A DNA stretch of 64,000 nt from an uncultured Acetatifactor sp. (GCA_910578185.1 CAJTPN010000008.1:81777-145776); one strand, 5' to 3'. Counted from the stretch's first letter, positions 8,549 through 18,056 are shown. Notes: a model not told the origin generated them from the sequence alone. A program made the numbers and translations.

Positions 8549-9802
8549 TTATTCGTAGACACATCCAGGATACAAAGTGGAACGATACAGCTTTCCCGTC
8601 TGTGGAAGCGCCTTTCCGGAAGGCGGCAATGACAAGTCATAAGGACGTCCTGAATAAATCCATGCCTTACCTTCCGCATAAATCACTGCGTCCTCACAAT
8701 CTCTTCCGAACAAATCTCCGCTTATGACATAGCCGTCCTCCGGGAAGGTGAGCACCGCTTCCATTTTACCGTTATACAGAGCAGGATTCACCCCGCCGCC
8801 TCTGCGGTAAGCCAAAATATAATCCTCTCCCGCTCCATTCCAGTTCCGATAGGTATTTACAATGGTAAGCCATCCCGGCGTCTTCCGGTCTTCCTTCCAG
8901 ACTTCCTGGCCGTTGCAGTCGAGCAGAAACATACCGTCCCTGCCATTCCTCTGTCCCTTGTGACCGTCCCCACGCCGTATTCTGTCTAAGCCCGCCACCT
9001 GTAATCCAGGCTCACCTGGCAGGAACTTTCCAAGAGCCACATGCTGAGATTCAATAGAACCGTCATAGCGCCAAAGTTCATTCCCCTCCCCGTCATACAG
9101 GCAGGTGACGCTTCCTCCTACACAAAGTTCCGGTTTTCCGTCGCCATTCACGTCTCCCGCCCACAGGCAGTCCGCGTGATCCTCCAGATCTTTGCAGGAC
9201 CACATTATCTTTCCCTCCGGTGAGAGCAAATCGTATCCCGCCATCACCTCGTCCCTGCCGTCCCCGTTGATATCGAACGCCAAAGGGAAATGGCCGATGT
9301 TGCCCTGATGCTTCCAAAGCAGCTCAAAATTCTCGTCCATAGCCCACAGATTATGATAGCGATCTTTTAAAAGGATATCTCTGGGTGTGGGATTTCCCGC
9401 CAGGTTGGCAATGATGATACAGTCATGGGCCATCTCGTCCGGAAGAGAATGCTCCCGCTTTACCGCCCCCGTAGCACCGTCTAGCATCTTAAACTTCCCT
9501 TCCATCACCGCCAGAACCTCCGGCCTGCCGTCGCCGTCCAGGTCAAATATCTGTGCGGGAAAATCCGCCCCAAAGCCCCCAGGCTCCTCCATGGGTGTCC
9601 CGGTCTGCCACAACAGCTCCCCTGTCAGCGCAAAAGCCGTCACACAAGTCACCTCATAGGGTACATAGCGCGCGTCGATACCGCCGTTGGATTGCACGCA
9701 CACCAGCTCCATGCGCCCGTCACAGTTGATATCTCCTATCAGCACCTTACAATTTTTTCCGGCTCTTGAAAGATCAATGCTCCCAATTAAAATCGGTTCC
9801 AT
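8549..9802 (-). CDS. FG-GAP/VCBS repeat beta-propeller protein
   Basis: 417 residues from ATG 9802, selected because GGAGGAAGGAG precedes it; the upstream extension to 9886 lacks a site. At least four calcium-binding-type repeats of the form D-x-[ND]-G-D-G-[RK]-x-E are visible (DINCDGRMELV, FDLDGDGRPEVL, FDINGDGRDEVM, GDVNGDGKPELC), each followed by hydrophobic strands with Trp, as in FG-GAP or rhamnogalacturonan-lyase-like propellers. There is no signal peptide, so it may act in the cytoplasm or leave by an unknown route. No catalytic set of residues was recognised. It sits upstream of the large membrane protein in the same direction. Confidence 0.75.
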   Translation of the reverse strand: MEPILIGSIDLSRAGKNCKVLIGDINCDGRMELVCVQSNGGIDARYVPYEVTCVTAFALTGELLWQTGTPMEEPGGFGADFPAQIFDLDGDGRPEVLAVMEGKFKMLDGATGAVKREHSLPDEMAHDCIIIANLAGNPTPRDILLKDRYHNLWAMDENFELLWKHQGNIGHFPLAFDINGDGRDEVMAGYDLLSPEGKIMWSCKDLEDHADCLWAGDVNGDGKPELCVGGSVTCLYDGEGNELWRYDGSIESQHVALGKFLPGEPGLQVAGLDRIRRGDGHKGQRNGRDGMFLLDCNGQEVWKEDRKTPGWLTIVNTYRNWNGAGEDYILAYRRGGGVNPALYNGKMEAVLTFPEDGYVISGDLFGRDCEDAVIYAEGKAWIYSGRPYDLSLPPSGKALPQTGKLYRSTLYPGCVYE

Positions 9803-9928
9803 TTTTTGTCTCCTTCCTCCAATCCCGTTCACATTGCAAACACTTTTAAATTCCCCTCCAATCCATTTAAATCCCGGCCTTTTCAATCCAGCACTGCCTG
9901 ATGCGTCCCAATGGGACAGGATACCGCT

Positions 9929-12900
9929 CTAACTGTGCTTCTTCCAGTTCTCATCCCTCTCCTTGCTGGCAGCCGTCGCCTTGGCAACCTGCAATACAAT
10001 CTCACTGAAATAGCGTTCCGGCACCTCCGACAGTAAGCTGGATTTCAGATCAATCTTTTCTTCATAGCTCCAGGTGACCAACTGGCCTGCCACGAAAAAT
10101 CTGACTCCGTATACCGTCACATCCTCGTTTGATCCGCCCACATAGCTTCCAGAGAAATAGAGCACGGCCCCCAGTCCCAGTTCTTTATCTTCCCTGTAGA
10201 AGGAGCAACAACAGCCTCCGTCTATCACTTCTCCCTTATACCAGCCCTGGCTCTGCAGCTTACCTCCCAGGGACAGGTCATTGACAATCATACCGCCGAA
10301 GCGCTCCAACACTTTCATGTTCTCTTCCTCTGGCGTCCTGTAATACACCTGTCTGTCAAGCTGTTCGATGGGCTGAACGATCTCGTAATCTTCCAACTGC
10401 TCTTTCCACGTCTTTAAAGACTCCTCCGACAACTCAATGGGATGAATAATCCCTATGATCTGTTTTGCGGACTGTCCATCCTGCTCTTCCTCCGGCAGTA
10501 TAAATTCCTCCTCGTCCTCGGTGTTAAAGGAACCGTCTTCCATATAGCGGAAGCTGGCCACCAGCTCACTGCCCTCGTATATGCCCCAGATCAGGCCGAT
10601 GGCAAACTGATGCATAATGGGATTCTTCACAAACAGATCCTTCCATGCCCGAACACTCCACCGGCGTTCCGTGGACAGCGCCATCTCCAGACGCATCTTC
10701 TGGCCGGATACTGTGGTCTTCATCTGTTTCTTCATCTGTTTGAAATCTTCATAAGCCCCGGCGGCCTTGGCCTCGTCGTCCTTCTTTCCGGGAGCCGGCA
10801 GATTCTTCAGCTTCTTGCCGCTGGCGTCAAACACCTCTATCTCCAATGCAGTGGTGATGGTCACGGTAAATTTCCGCTCACCGTAATCAAAAATTCTCTG
10901 CATGTTTTCATCAAATCCTAAATTGGGTACAATCCGATCCGCCAGTTCCTCGGTGGTAATTCCAAGCTGGGATGCCGCGAATTCCAGCGCCTTTACCGCA
11001 GCCGCTTTCACCTGCTTAAACTTAAATTTCCTTGAAATTCCGTCCACCACGAGAAGTCCCTGGGGCTTGGGACTAAGCGCAAGCGCCTGCACCGCCTCCG
11101 AGGCAATAGCTCCCCTTGACGCCTGCGGCCACTCTTGGATCTGATGGTGAAGCTTGTTCACAATATCGTCCCCGCCGTGAATCGCAGCCGCATAGAGCAC
11201 CCAGCGCTTCTTGGACTCAGCCCCCGCTTCCATCCATTTGTCGAACAACTCATTCGCATATATCGCAAACTCTCTCTCATCCAAAGACTCTGCCAAAGCT
11301 GCCGCGCTTTGGTTTACACCGCAGGGCGACATGGAGGAATAGCACAGGAAAATAGCCTGAAGATACTCCTCATTCGCCTCCTCCCCGTCTTTTTTATGAA
11401 CCTTGGAAAATGGCGTTTCGTATGCCCATGCAAGAGAACGCTTCTTGTTGCCCTTATGGATTTCCTTTACCAGCTCTTCCTGTGTGAGCACACCGCCGCC
11501 ATCCGCCTCAACGCTCACATTCAGCATCCCCTCCAGGAGAGCTCTCATCTTAGCGTTCTTCTCCTTTTCAAGCGCCTGGGCCAACAGGGCCTTATACCCT
11601 TCCGCACAAGATGTATCACCGGCCGTTTCCGCCTCTTCTCTCCACTTTGCCAGCACGCGAATCGCCGTTTCCCTCTCCGCAGCTTTCTTTGCCTCCAGCA
11701 GAGCCTTCACATCTGCCTCCCATTCTTTCTTCCCATAAAGGATGTTCAGCAATTCTTCTCTCACGGACTTTGCAGTCTCACCTGCAAATCCCAGAATCGT
11801 ATCCTTGTACTTTTCCAAGTCCTCACCCATTAAGCGCAGCGCAAAAACTCTTGCAATACTGCCGGCTTCCCGAAATGCGGCCAGCGTCTCCTCCGGTCTC
11901 TTCTCCAGATAACTCCCAAATATTTCCTTTGCCGTCCTTTCCAGAGCAGTAGTCCATTCCCCGTTATATAAGCAATCAATGAGAAACGCATATGAGTTTA
12001 ACTGGCTGACCAGATTCAAGCCTTCAGAATCCGCCACAGCAAAGACCCGTTTCACCGCCGCCTCGTCCACCTCTTTGTTTTTGATAAAGAAGTAATACAC
12101 AGGACACCCGTTTCCAGCCAGCAGCAGAGTTTCACACCGATTGCTCAAGGTGTCGTATCCGTAAAGTTTCTGATAGCCCTCCAACACGCTCTTCACACGG
12201 TTTCCCCAATAATAGCAATCCTTCATAACATCGGCACAGCTATATACCAACTCTATACCGCCCTCGCCGCTGAGGTATTTTCTTATATCATCGGCCGTGG
12301 ATGCAAGCTGAGCACTTTGAGCACTTGTGTTTTTCACAAACGAATTGATAAGCTTGGTCTGCTGTCTGATTTTCTCGCCCGACACTCTCTTTTTAAACAG
12401 CTCCGGCTGCTCTTTCTGCAGAATGGACGCCATTCGGTTATAGATATCGAAATCAGAAGCATCCATAACTTTCAGAAATGCCTCCTGATTCCTGCAAAAC
12501 TGCTCCTTTAAGGCATCCGTTCTGTTGTCAGAAGCAAGCCATCGAATGAGTTTCACACTGTCCATCCCAAACACTGTATCAAAGCTCCCCCCCAGCCTGC
12601 GCATATCCCCTCTCACATCCATATTTGAGATATCGTTTAGCATGGACTGACCATCCGCCGCCAGGCAGACTGACACCACATTCTTTAACCGCACGGACAA
12701 CCTATGATTTACAAACGCAGTACCTCCCAACAGTGCAAGCAGAGATCCGTCTATTGACTTACAGCTGTCCGCAAGCTTTAAGATCCTCTCATCCATACTG
12801 TTATCCTTTACCGCAGACTGGATATCCTCCATATCCTGCTGGGAGAACCTTCCCTGAAACAACATGGGAATGGCGTTGATGATCAGATTTTCGTAGCTCT

Positions 12901-13495
12901 CCATCAGCGGTGCGTCATCCGCCTCCAGCTTTATCTCCGCTTCACAATCCACCCCCGCCTTGCTCTTACTGTTGGGATATTTTGACACAAAATAAGTCGC
13001 CAGCAAAATAAGCCGCCCGTTTAAAGATGGGCCTGTCCGATACCCCAAGGCTTTTTTCAAATTCATCGGGTCATGCCCCGCCAGGTCCATCAGATTTTTA
13101 AACTCTGACAGCCAGGGCTCATTTACGCCCAAATACGCAGCGTAAAGTGTCACAATCTGCGCCGGCTCCAACTGCAGCTGCCGATATCCTTCATTCCTGT
13201 AAATCATACTTGGAAAAAGTCGATAACTGCTGGCTTCACCTACGGTAAATAACAATTTTGCCAGCCGTCCTGCAGCATCGGTCTCCTGTCTGATCAAATC
13301 CACAAATTCATTGTAAATAAGTATGTAGTTAGAAACCCCTGAAAGATCCCGAAATGCAAATTTTCCCAGCACCTCGTCTCCTACATCCCCATTTAGATAA
13401 TCCTCCACCCAGGTAATCTCTTCCTCCGAAAAAAGATTTCCCCCCTCCAACACTTCCACAATTTTCGCAATGTGCCTGTTGTTTGAATGTAACAT
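9929..13495 (-). CDS. DUF4132 domain protein (YehI/MolR-like)
   Basis: 1188 residues, mostly alpha-helical and HEAT-like, ending in the characteristic DUF4132 region from about residue 860: an RRWSVRAWKDLF segment, FAIGLIWGIYE, a later IIGIIHPIELSEE and a WY-rich terminus. This domain is also at the C-terminus of Escherichia coli YehI and MolR. Its biochemical role is unknown. In E. coli the DUF4132 gene lies beside a MoxR ATPase, a DUF5682 protein, a VWA protein and a SWIM protein; the same set lies just upstream here, so the proteins probably work together. ATG 13495 follows an AGGAGG site. It has its own promoter and is separated from the rest by a small divergent gene. Confidence 0.85.
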   Translation of the reverse strand: MLHSNNRHIAKIVEVLEGGNLFSEEEITWVEDYLNGDVGDEVLGKFAFRDLSGVSNYILIYNEFVDLIRQETDAAGRLAKLLFTVGEASSYRLFPSMIYRNEGYRQLQLEPAQIVTLYAAYLGVNEPWLSEFKNLMDLAGHDPMNLKKALGYRTGPSLNGRLILLATYFVSKYPNSKSKAGVDCEAEIKLEADDAPLMESYENLIINAIPMLFQGRFSQQDMEDIQSAVKDNSMDERILKLADSCKSIDGSLLALLGGTAFVNHRLSVRLKNVVSVCLAADGQSMLNDISNMDVRGDMRRLGGSFDTVFGMDSVKLIRWLASDNRTDALKEQFCRNQEAFLKVMDASDFDIYNRMASILQKEQPELFKKRVSGEKIRQQTKLINSFVKNTSAQSAQLASTADDIRKYLSGEGGIELVYSCADVMKDCYYWGNRVKSVLEGYQKLYGYDTLSNRCETLLLAGNGCPVYYFFIKNKEVDEAAVKRVFAVADSEGLNLVSQLNSYAFLIDCLYNGEWTTALERTAKEIFGSYLEKRPEETLAAFREAGSIARVFALRLMGEDLEKYKDTILGFAGETAKSVREELLNILYGKKEWEADVKALLEAKKAAERETAIRVLAKWREEAETAGDTSCAEGYKALLAQALEKEKNAKMRALLEGMLNVSVEADGGGVLTQEELVKEIHKGNKKRSLAWAYETPFSKVHKKDGEEANEEYLQAIFLCYSSMSPCGVNQSAAALAESLDEREFAIYANELFDKWMEAGAESKKRWVLYAAAIHGGDDIVNKLHHQIQEWPQASRGAIASEAVQALALSPKPQGLLVVDGISRKFKFKQVKAAAVKALEFAASQLGITTEELADRIVPNLGFDENMQRIFDYGERKFTVTITTALEIEVFDASGKKLKNLPAPGKKDDEAKAAGAYEDFKQMKKQMKTTVSGQKMRLEMALSTERRWSVRAWKDLFVKNPIMHQFAIGLIWGIYEGSELVASFRYMEDGSFNTEDEEEFILPEEEQDGQSAKQIIGIIHPIELSEESLKTWKEQLEDYEIVQPIEQLDRQVYYRTPEEENMKVLERFGGMIVNDLSLGGKLQSQGWYKGEVIDGGCCCSFYREDKELGLGAVLYFSGSYVGGSNEDVTVYGVRFFVAGQLVTWSYEEKIDLKSSLLSEVPERYFSEIVLQVAKATAASKERDENWKKHS

Positions 13496-13559
13496 ATACC
13501 CTTTCCCTCCTGATTATAAGTTCCGTATCCGGTGAAGCACTCACCGTCCTTTTCCTACT

Positions 13560-13589
13560 ATCATAGCACATTTAAGCCCCGCTTGTCAT
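13560..13589 (-). promoter_or_regulatory. Promoter of the DUF4132 gene
   Basis: On the minus strand ATGACA (-35, 13584-13589), an 18-nt spacer and TATGAT (-10, 13560-13565) lie about 65 bp upstream of the start codon. A 6-bp inverted repeat, CGGTGA with TCACCG (13530-13535 and 13541-13546), sits in the transcribed leader and could be an operator. Confidence 0.5.
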
Positions 13590-13721
13590 TATTTTTTGAT
13601 AATTTTAAACGAAAAGCTTTTTATTCTCAATCCTCATCACAATAATATGCAAAATACTGTTCCTTTATTTTAATCACTTCCGCCATACAAAATAAATTAG
13701 CTGGCAAAATCTCAGACCATA

Positions 13722-13730
13722 TGTTATACT
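13722..13730 (+). promoter_or_regulatory. Extended -10 promoter of the cysteine-rich small gene
   Basis: TG-T-TATACT at 13722-13730 is an extended -10 motif about 75 bp before ATG 13805. No convincing -35 hexamer is present, as is usual for extended -10 promoters. Confidence 0.4.
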
Positions 13731-13804
13731 CTATACACAACATTTCTGACGCCTCAAAAAACCATAAGCGCCTGGAAATAGAATGAAATGATTGGAGGTA
13801 ACCT

Positions 13805-14245
13805 ATGGCAGACGTACATAAGAAAGGATTAAACGCTATACTGGTATCAGAAGATCTGGAGAACTGTTGCAGAAGTGAATCAGTGTGCGGACAGTGCCAG
13901 GGCAAGGCGTGCACCATCGGCTACGCAAGGCACTGCATCCAAAATTATCAAAGAGAACCTAAAAAAGAAGTACCGGGCGGTACAGAACACATTCCCACCA
14001 TGGATTTCAAAGTATTTGACGAGTCGGAACTGGAAACCGCTATCGCACATCTTCTGAAAGAATGTAAGGATTGCAGGGAGGATCACACGGAAAACTGTAT
14101 CATAAACGTTATCCGAAACTGTCTGGAAGTAGGACTTTTTGGCGACGTACACGCCTATGAGGGAAGCGCGCTCCAATACCTCATGTACCTGCAGTCTAAT
14201 TTTCCGGACAAATGCAAACATATCGCGGCAATCTACAAAAGCTGA
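13805..14245 (+). CDS. Small cysteine-rich protein inside the MoxR/DUF4132 locus
   Basis: 146 residues with a strong ribosome binding site (GGAGG 6 nt before the ATG). The family was not recognised. The first third holds several cysteines, CC near residue 20 and C-x2-C-x4-C near residues 29-36, and the middle holds KECKDC and ENC, about ten cysteines in all; this pattern suggests metal or Fe-S binding, or redox switching. There is no signal peptide or membrane segment, so it is cytoplasmic. It is read against its neighbours, between the DUF4132 gene and the SWIM/VWA/MoxR operon. A link to that system is inferred from position only. Confidence 0.75.
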   Translation: MADVHKKGLNAILVSEDLENCCRSESVCGQCQGKACTIGYARHCIQNYQREPKKEVPGGTEHIPTMDFKVFDESELETAIAHLLKECKDCREDHTENCIINVIRNCLEVGLFGDVHAYEGSALQYLMYLQSNFPDKCKHIAAIYKS

Positions 14246-14282
14246 CCCTTCTGCTTGAGTTGTCCTCAGAACATTCCCACAG

Positions 14283-14310
14283 TGCCGCCCGTTTTACACG
14301 CCGGGCGGCA
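14283..14310. terminator. Bidirectional hairpin between convergent small genes
   Basis: TGCCGCCCG (14283-14291) pairs perfectly with CGGGCGGCA (14302-14310), loop 10 nt, between the stop codons at 14245 (plus) and 14332 (minus). On the plus strand it is followed by TTTC, a minimal U-tract. Confidence 0.6.
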
Positions 14311-14331
14311 TTTCAAACTTAGCGATCGCAT

Positions 14332-14697
14332 TCACTCTTCCTCTAAGTCTCCGTAATAATGCATCCCCCTGTCATGGAATACCTTCTGCTCCCCTAGATA
14401 CAGATACTCGTTCAATTTCATATACAGCTCTGCAACCAATGCCTTTTTATCCGCCATGGAACGCAATTCCACCGTCCGATGCCGTCCCATGGAAATTTCT
14501 TTCCCAATTTCCCCAAGCAGCTCCGACAGATATTCCAACCCATATTGTCCCACAGTCTCGGAAGATTTCTCCAGTTCTTTCAGCGTGCTGTCATGAACCG
14601 TATCAAAACCGCTCTGGTACAAATCCTCCAGAAGCTTCCTGATTCCATCCAGCACCTCTTCCATGACCTCATATTTGGTCCCATATGCCTCCGACAT
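14332..14697 (-). CDS. Small helical acidic protein downstream of the SWIM gene
   Basis: 121 residues from ATG 14697, preceded by GGTGAGG; an in-frame GTG at 14709 overlaps the purine tract and is less likely. It is almost entirely alpha-helical with heptad-like Leu/Glu spacing, and no signal peptide or membrane helix. Not recognised as a known family. It is the last gene of the MoxR - DUF5682 - VWA - SWIM series, 88 bp after the SWIM gene, which suggests it is an accessory subunit of that system. Confidence 0.65.
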   Translation of the reverse strand: MSEAYGTKYEVMEEVLDGIRKLLEDLYQSGFDTVHDSTLKELEKSSETVGQYGLEYLSELLGEIGKEISMGRHRTVELRSMADKKALVAELYMKLNEYLYLGEQKVFHDRGMHYYGDLEEE

Positions 14698-14785
14698 AGT
14701 TAACCTCACCTTCCTTACACACAGTGAAATCTCTTTCTATCAGCCGACTCCCGGCCAAAAATCACAATTCCTGTCATTCACATGG

Positions 14786-16741
14786 CTAAGTGTCAAATTT
14801 CTTAAACACGGAGACAGGATACATTCTGATCCTGCCGTCCCGCAGATATATCTTCCCAAGAAAACAGGACGGTTCCTTCTCCGAAAGCCTCTCAAGATAC
14901 CTGATAGAGGCTGATTCCCGCTTGGAATACGCCATCTCTATGACAATTTCCCTGCCGCTTTTGTCGAAAAGGGGAATGGAAAGCTGCTGCCCCGTCTGAG
15001 AGAAATCTGCCTTTACCAAAGAATCCGGTTTCACAAAGACAAGTTCCACACCTTTTTGCTGTTCCTCATCCCCATAAAGCCAATTCTTTCTGGGAGGTTC
15101 AATCTGATCCGAGAAAAGCTTCCCGAAATCTTCATAATACCAGCCTTCCAGGTCGGAAAGTGCAAGCTTCTGTTCCCCTGTAATCTCCCCCTTGGTCTCC
15201 TGGCTGGAGGACAGCCGCTTCCTGGCGTCGCATTTTGCACCGGACAGATGTATCCTGACTTTGGCAAGATCCTCAACCGCAATATTCAGCCCCCAGGGAG
15301 CCTCACTTTTCTCCATAAATCTGCGGTTCTTTCCCGTCTCATAGAACATGGGCCTGGCATTGGTATATGTATACCATTTTCTTGTATTTTCTTCCAGAAA
15401 ATATATGGTTTCCCCCTCATATCCCGTCTGTGTCTGAAAATGCTCCATGGCAATGCCGATCAGATCCAAATTGCCAATGGGGACATAATCCGCCCTAAAC
15501 TCTCCCGCCTGTTTCAGAACCTCCTTATTGTCACCGGATGCCGCCGCCTTCTCCAACAAGATCACCCGCTTGTAAAGCCTGGTAATCTGCTCCATCAGTT
15601 CACCCGTGCGAAATTGGGCATTCCGCTGAAAATATCTGTTATAGGAATCGGAAAGCGCCCGAAAATACCCTTCAAATTTTGCCAATCCTGCGTTATGGCC
15701 GATAATGGCCAACCGTTCCAGATAATCCAGCACGTCAGGAGAAGTCCTTGAAAGGCCCGTGCAGAAAAGCTCCTCCAGGAACCCCTTCATCTGGCCCGCG
15801 GCATCCCCCGCCTTATCCATTTGAAAGGCCGGCGACTCCACAGCCTCCAGCGCCAGTTCTTCTTTTTGCACCATCCCCTCTTCCAGCTTGCACCACAGAA
15901 TAGCCGCCGCCTTATGGGCACACATTTCCTTTTTATGGCAGGTACAGGAAGAATACTCCAGAGGCGAGAGCAATTTGACTACCATCCCCTGCTCCGGAAG
16001 ATGCACCGTGACGATGGAAGTATATTGAATCTGGGGTTTCACTCCGGACTGGCACTGATGATACAGAACCTGCAGCTGTCTCCCTCCCAACACTTTCTTT
16101 AACTGCCCAAGAGGAAATTCTTCAATTTCCTTACATACCTTTGCCGCAGCTTTTGACCTTTCAGCCTTTTGCCTGTTTCCGTCCACGCCGTCCCACGGCG
16201 CTTCCTTATCCCCGGGCTCCACCTTACCAGGAGCTTCCATACTGCCCAAAGCCCCAGCATTCGATACGCCTTCCGATTGCACCGACGACTTTCGGGAAAT
16301 TTTCTTCTGTTTTTCTTCTCCGCTTTCCCGTGCGCCCTGTGGATCTTCCCATTGGGCTGAAGACTCCTGAGGTGCGCTACCCTTGGTTTCTTCTCCTTGC
16401 TCCGATCGGCCCTGGGCGGCTGTAACCTCATCCGATGACTCCTGTAAGGCCTCCCCTGCCTCACCATCACTCTGACAAGCTTTTTCCCTAAGCACCAGTA
16501 TGGCCTGCACCACATGCCGACAAATACTTCGGGAGGGACAGCTGCATTTGCTCTCCCCAAGGGGAAAACGCACTTTCACCGTCTCCTCGCCTACCTTCAC
16601 CGAAGCTTCCTCTTCCATTCCCTCAATTACGGCTGCAATCTCTTCTTTATCCTTGTATGCCCGCTTGACAATTCCCTTATTACTGATACCGATCAGATAG
16701 TCATCGTCCACATCAGCCAACAGTCCCTTCCAGTCAGCCAT
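14786..16741 (-). CDS. Double SWIM zinc-finger protein (YehQ-like)
   Basis: 651 residues from ATG 16741, chosen because GGAGG lies 7 nt upstream; an upstream in-frame extension runs through a leader repeat and has no site. Two SWIM motifs of identical spacing CxC-x5-CxH are visible: C66, C68, C74, H76 and C266, C268, C274, H276. A low-complexity acidic/Gln/Ser linker covers about residues 90-200. SWIM fingers bind zinc and mediate nucleic-acid or protein contacts. The E. coli counterpart in the yeh cluster is YehQ. The C-terminal half is unassigned. It lies 105 bp after the VWA gene in the same operon. Confidence 0.8.
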   Translation of the reverse strand: MADWKGLLADVDDDYLIGISNKGIVKRAYKDKEEIAAVIEGMEEEASVKVGEETVKVRFPLGESKCSCPSRSICRHVVQAILVLREKACQSDGEAGEALQESSDEVTAAQGRSEQGEETKGSAPQESSAQWEDPQGARESGEEKQKKISRKSSVQSEGVSNAGALGSMEAPGKVEPGDKEAPWDGVDGNRQKAERSKAAAKVCKEIEEFPLGQLKKVLGGRQLQVLYHQCQSGVKPQIQYTSIVTVHLPEQGMVVKLLSPLEYSSCTCHKKEMCAHKAAAILWCKLEEGMVQKEELALEAVESPAFQMDKAGDAAGQMKGFLEELFCTGLSRTSPDVLDYLERLAIIGHNAGLAKFEGYFRALSDSYNRYFQRNAQFRTGELMEQITRLYKRVILLEKAAASGDNKEVLKQAGEFRADYVPIGNLDLIGIAMEHFQTQTGYEGETIYFLEENTRKWYTYTNARPMFYETGKNRRFMEKSEAPWGLNIAVEDLAKVRIHLSGAKCDARKRLSSSQETKGEITGEQKLALSDLEGWYYEDFGKLFSDQIEPPRKNWLYGDEEQQKGVELVFVKPDSLVKADFSQTGQQLSIPLFDKSGREIVIEMAYSKRESASIRYLERLSEKEPSCFLGKIYLRDGRIRMYPVSVFKKFDT

Positions 16742-16760
16742 TCCGAATCCTCCTATTTTA

Positions 16761-16814
16761 AGTCGCTGCGCCACGGCTCTTTTCACTTATTTTAGTCGCT
16801 GCGCCACGGCTCTT
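16761..16814. repeat. 21-bp direct repeat in the SWIM gene leader
   Basis: The 21-bp unit beginning AGTCGCTGCGCC occurs perfectly at 16761-16781 and 16794-16814 (33-bp period), directly upstream of the AATAGGAGG ribosome binding site of the SWIM gene. A 7-bp hairpin, GTGAAGT with ACTTCAC (16819-16825 and 16837-16843), lies next to it, just after the VWA stop codon. Confidence 0.85.
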
Positions 16815-16846
16815 AAGCGTGAAGTCCTCTCGGCGCACTTCACATA

Positions 16847-17983
16847 CTAACTTATAATCTTGCCAATCCACTCGGACAGTTCTTCCGGCGTCATGGCTCC
16901 CACGAAAGCTCCCATCTCCGCCAGCGTAGCCGCCGCATGTCTGTCATAATTAGGTTCCGCCTCCATATCCAAGGCGGTCAGCACCACAAGCTTCGCGCCG
17001 CTCTCAATGATCCCCTTGGAAATACTGTAGAGATTATGATAGCCGCCGCCCTCATACAAATCCGTCACCAGTATAAGCATGGTGCGATATGGGGAATCAA
17101 TCAGCCCCTCGCAGTAATTCAGCGCTCCGGCAATATTCGTACCACCTCCAAGCTGAACGCTCATCAGCGTCTCCACAGGATCGTCTACATAGCCGCTTAG
17201 ATCCACCACACTGGTATCAAATATCACCAGCCTGGTATCCAGCATGGGAAGTCTGGCAAAAATCCCCGCCATAATGGCGCTGTGAATCACCGAATCCAGC
17301 ATGGAACCGCTCTCGTCAACACAGATAATCACTCGCCATTGATTATATTTCTTCATTCTGGAACTGAAATACACATCCTTAAGGACCAACTGCCCATCAT
17401 CCCCGCTGTTTTTGTCGAAATTTTTCAGGTTCATCCGAATCGTCTTTTTGATATCCAGATTCCTGGCCGACTTCACCGGACTGCTCTCGTTTCGGTTGAT
17501 CTGTCCGAAAAAGGATTTTCTGACATCCTGCTCCAGCTTCTTGGTGATCTCATCCGCCACCTTTTTCACGATTTCCTTGGCAACGTTCAGCACTTCCCCC
17601 TTCATCATATGTTTCAATTCCAATATTGTCTTGAGAAGCTCCTTATTGGGCTCCAGTTTCCGCAGCACCTCCGGATCCGTCAAAAGCTCCGTCATCCCAT
17701 ACTTCTCCAGCGCATGACGCTCCATGACCTCCACTGTCCGCTTGGGAAACAGCTTCTTGATCTGTCTAAGCCAATAGGGTATGGTCAACCGGGATGCCTC
17801 GTCCCCACCCTTTTTGTCCTTGCGCAGCTCCTGCTCGTCGCCATATTCCCTGGAATACAGATAATCAAGCACATTTTCCATATCCATCAGCTGAGGGTTT
17901 TGGGAACAAAACGATATCTGCTCTTTGGCAAACTTCCCCAACACCAGCCTCCAACGATTTAAAATCTCCTGTTCATCCGCCAT
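16847..17983 (-). CDS. VWA domain protein (YehP-like)
   Basis: 378 residues from ATG 17983, with GGGAG 10 nt upstream; a TTG at 17992 is too close to the site. The N-terminal half is helical and charged. The C-terminal half (about 215-378) is a von Willebrand A fold with a complete metal-ion-dependent adhesion site: D223-x-S225-x-S227, T282 in GGGTN, and D308 in VTDLY. MoxR-family ATPases typically work with VWA partners in metal insertion, complex assembly or protein remodelling. Its position between the DUF5682 and SWIM genes matches yehP. No signal peptide, so cytoplasmic. Confidence 0.88.
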   Translation of the reverse strand: MADEQEILNRWRLVLGKFAKEQISFCSQNPQLMDMENVLDYLYSREYGDEQELRKDKKGGDEASRLTIPYWLRQIKKLFPKRTVEVMERHALEKYGMTELLTDPEVLRKLEPNKELLKTILELKHMMKGEVLNVAKEIVKKVADEITKKLEQDVRKSFFGQINRNESSPVKSARNLDIKKTIRMNLKNFDKNSGDDGQLVLKDVYFSSRMKKYNQWRVIICVDESGSMLDSVIHSAIMAGIFARLPMLDTRLVIFDTSVVDLSGYVDDPVETLMSVQLGGGTNIAGALNYCEGLIDSPYRTMLILVTDLYEGGGYHNLYSISKGIIESGAKLVVLTALDMEAEPNYDRHAAATLAEMGAFVGAMTPEELSEWIGKIIS

Positions 17984-18056
17984 GATATCCAAACTCCCAT
18001 CTGCCCGCTTTTCGCGACGCCCTCTGTATCCAAACAGCCTCTGCCAAAATCACTTT

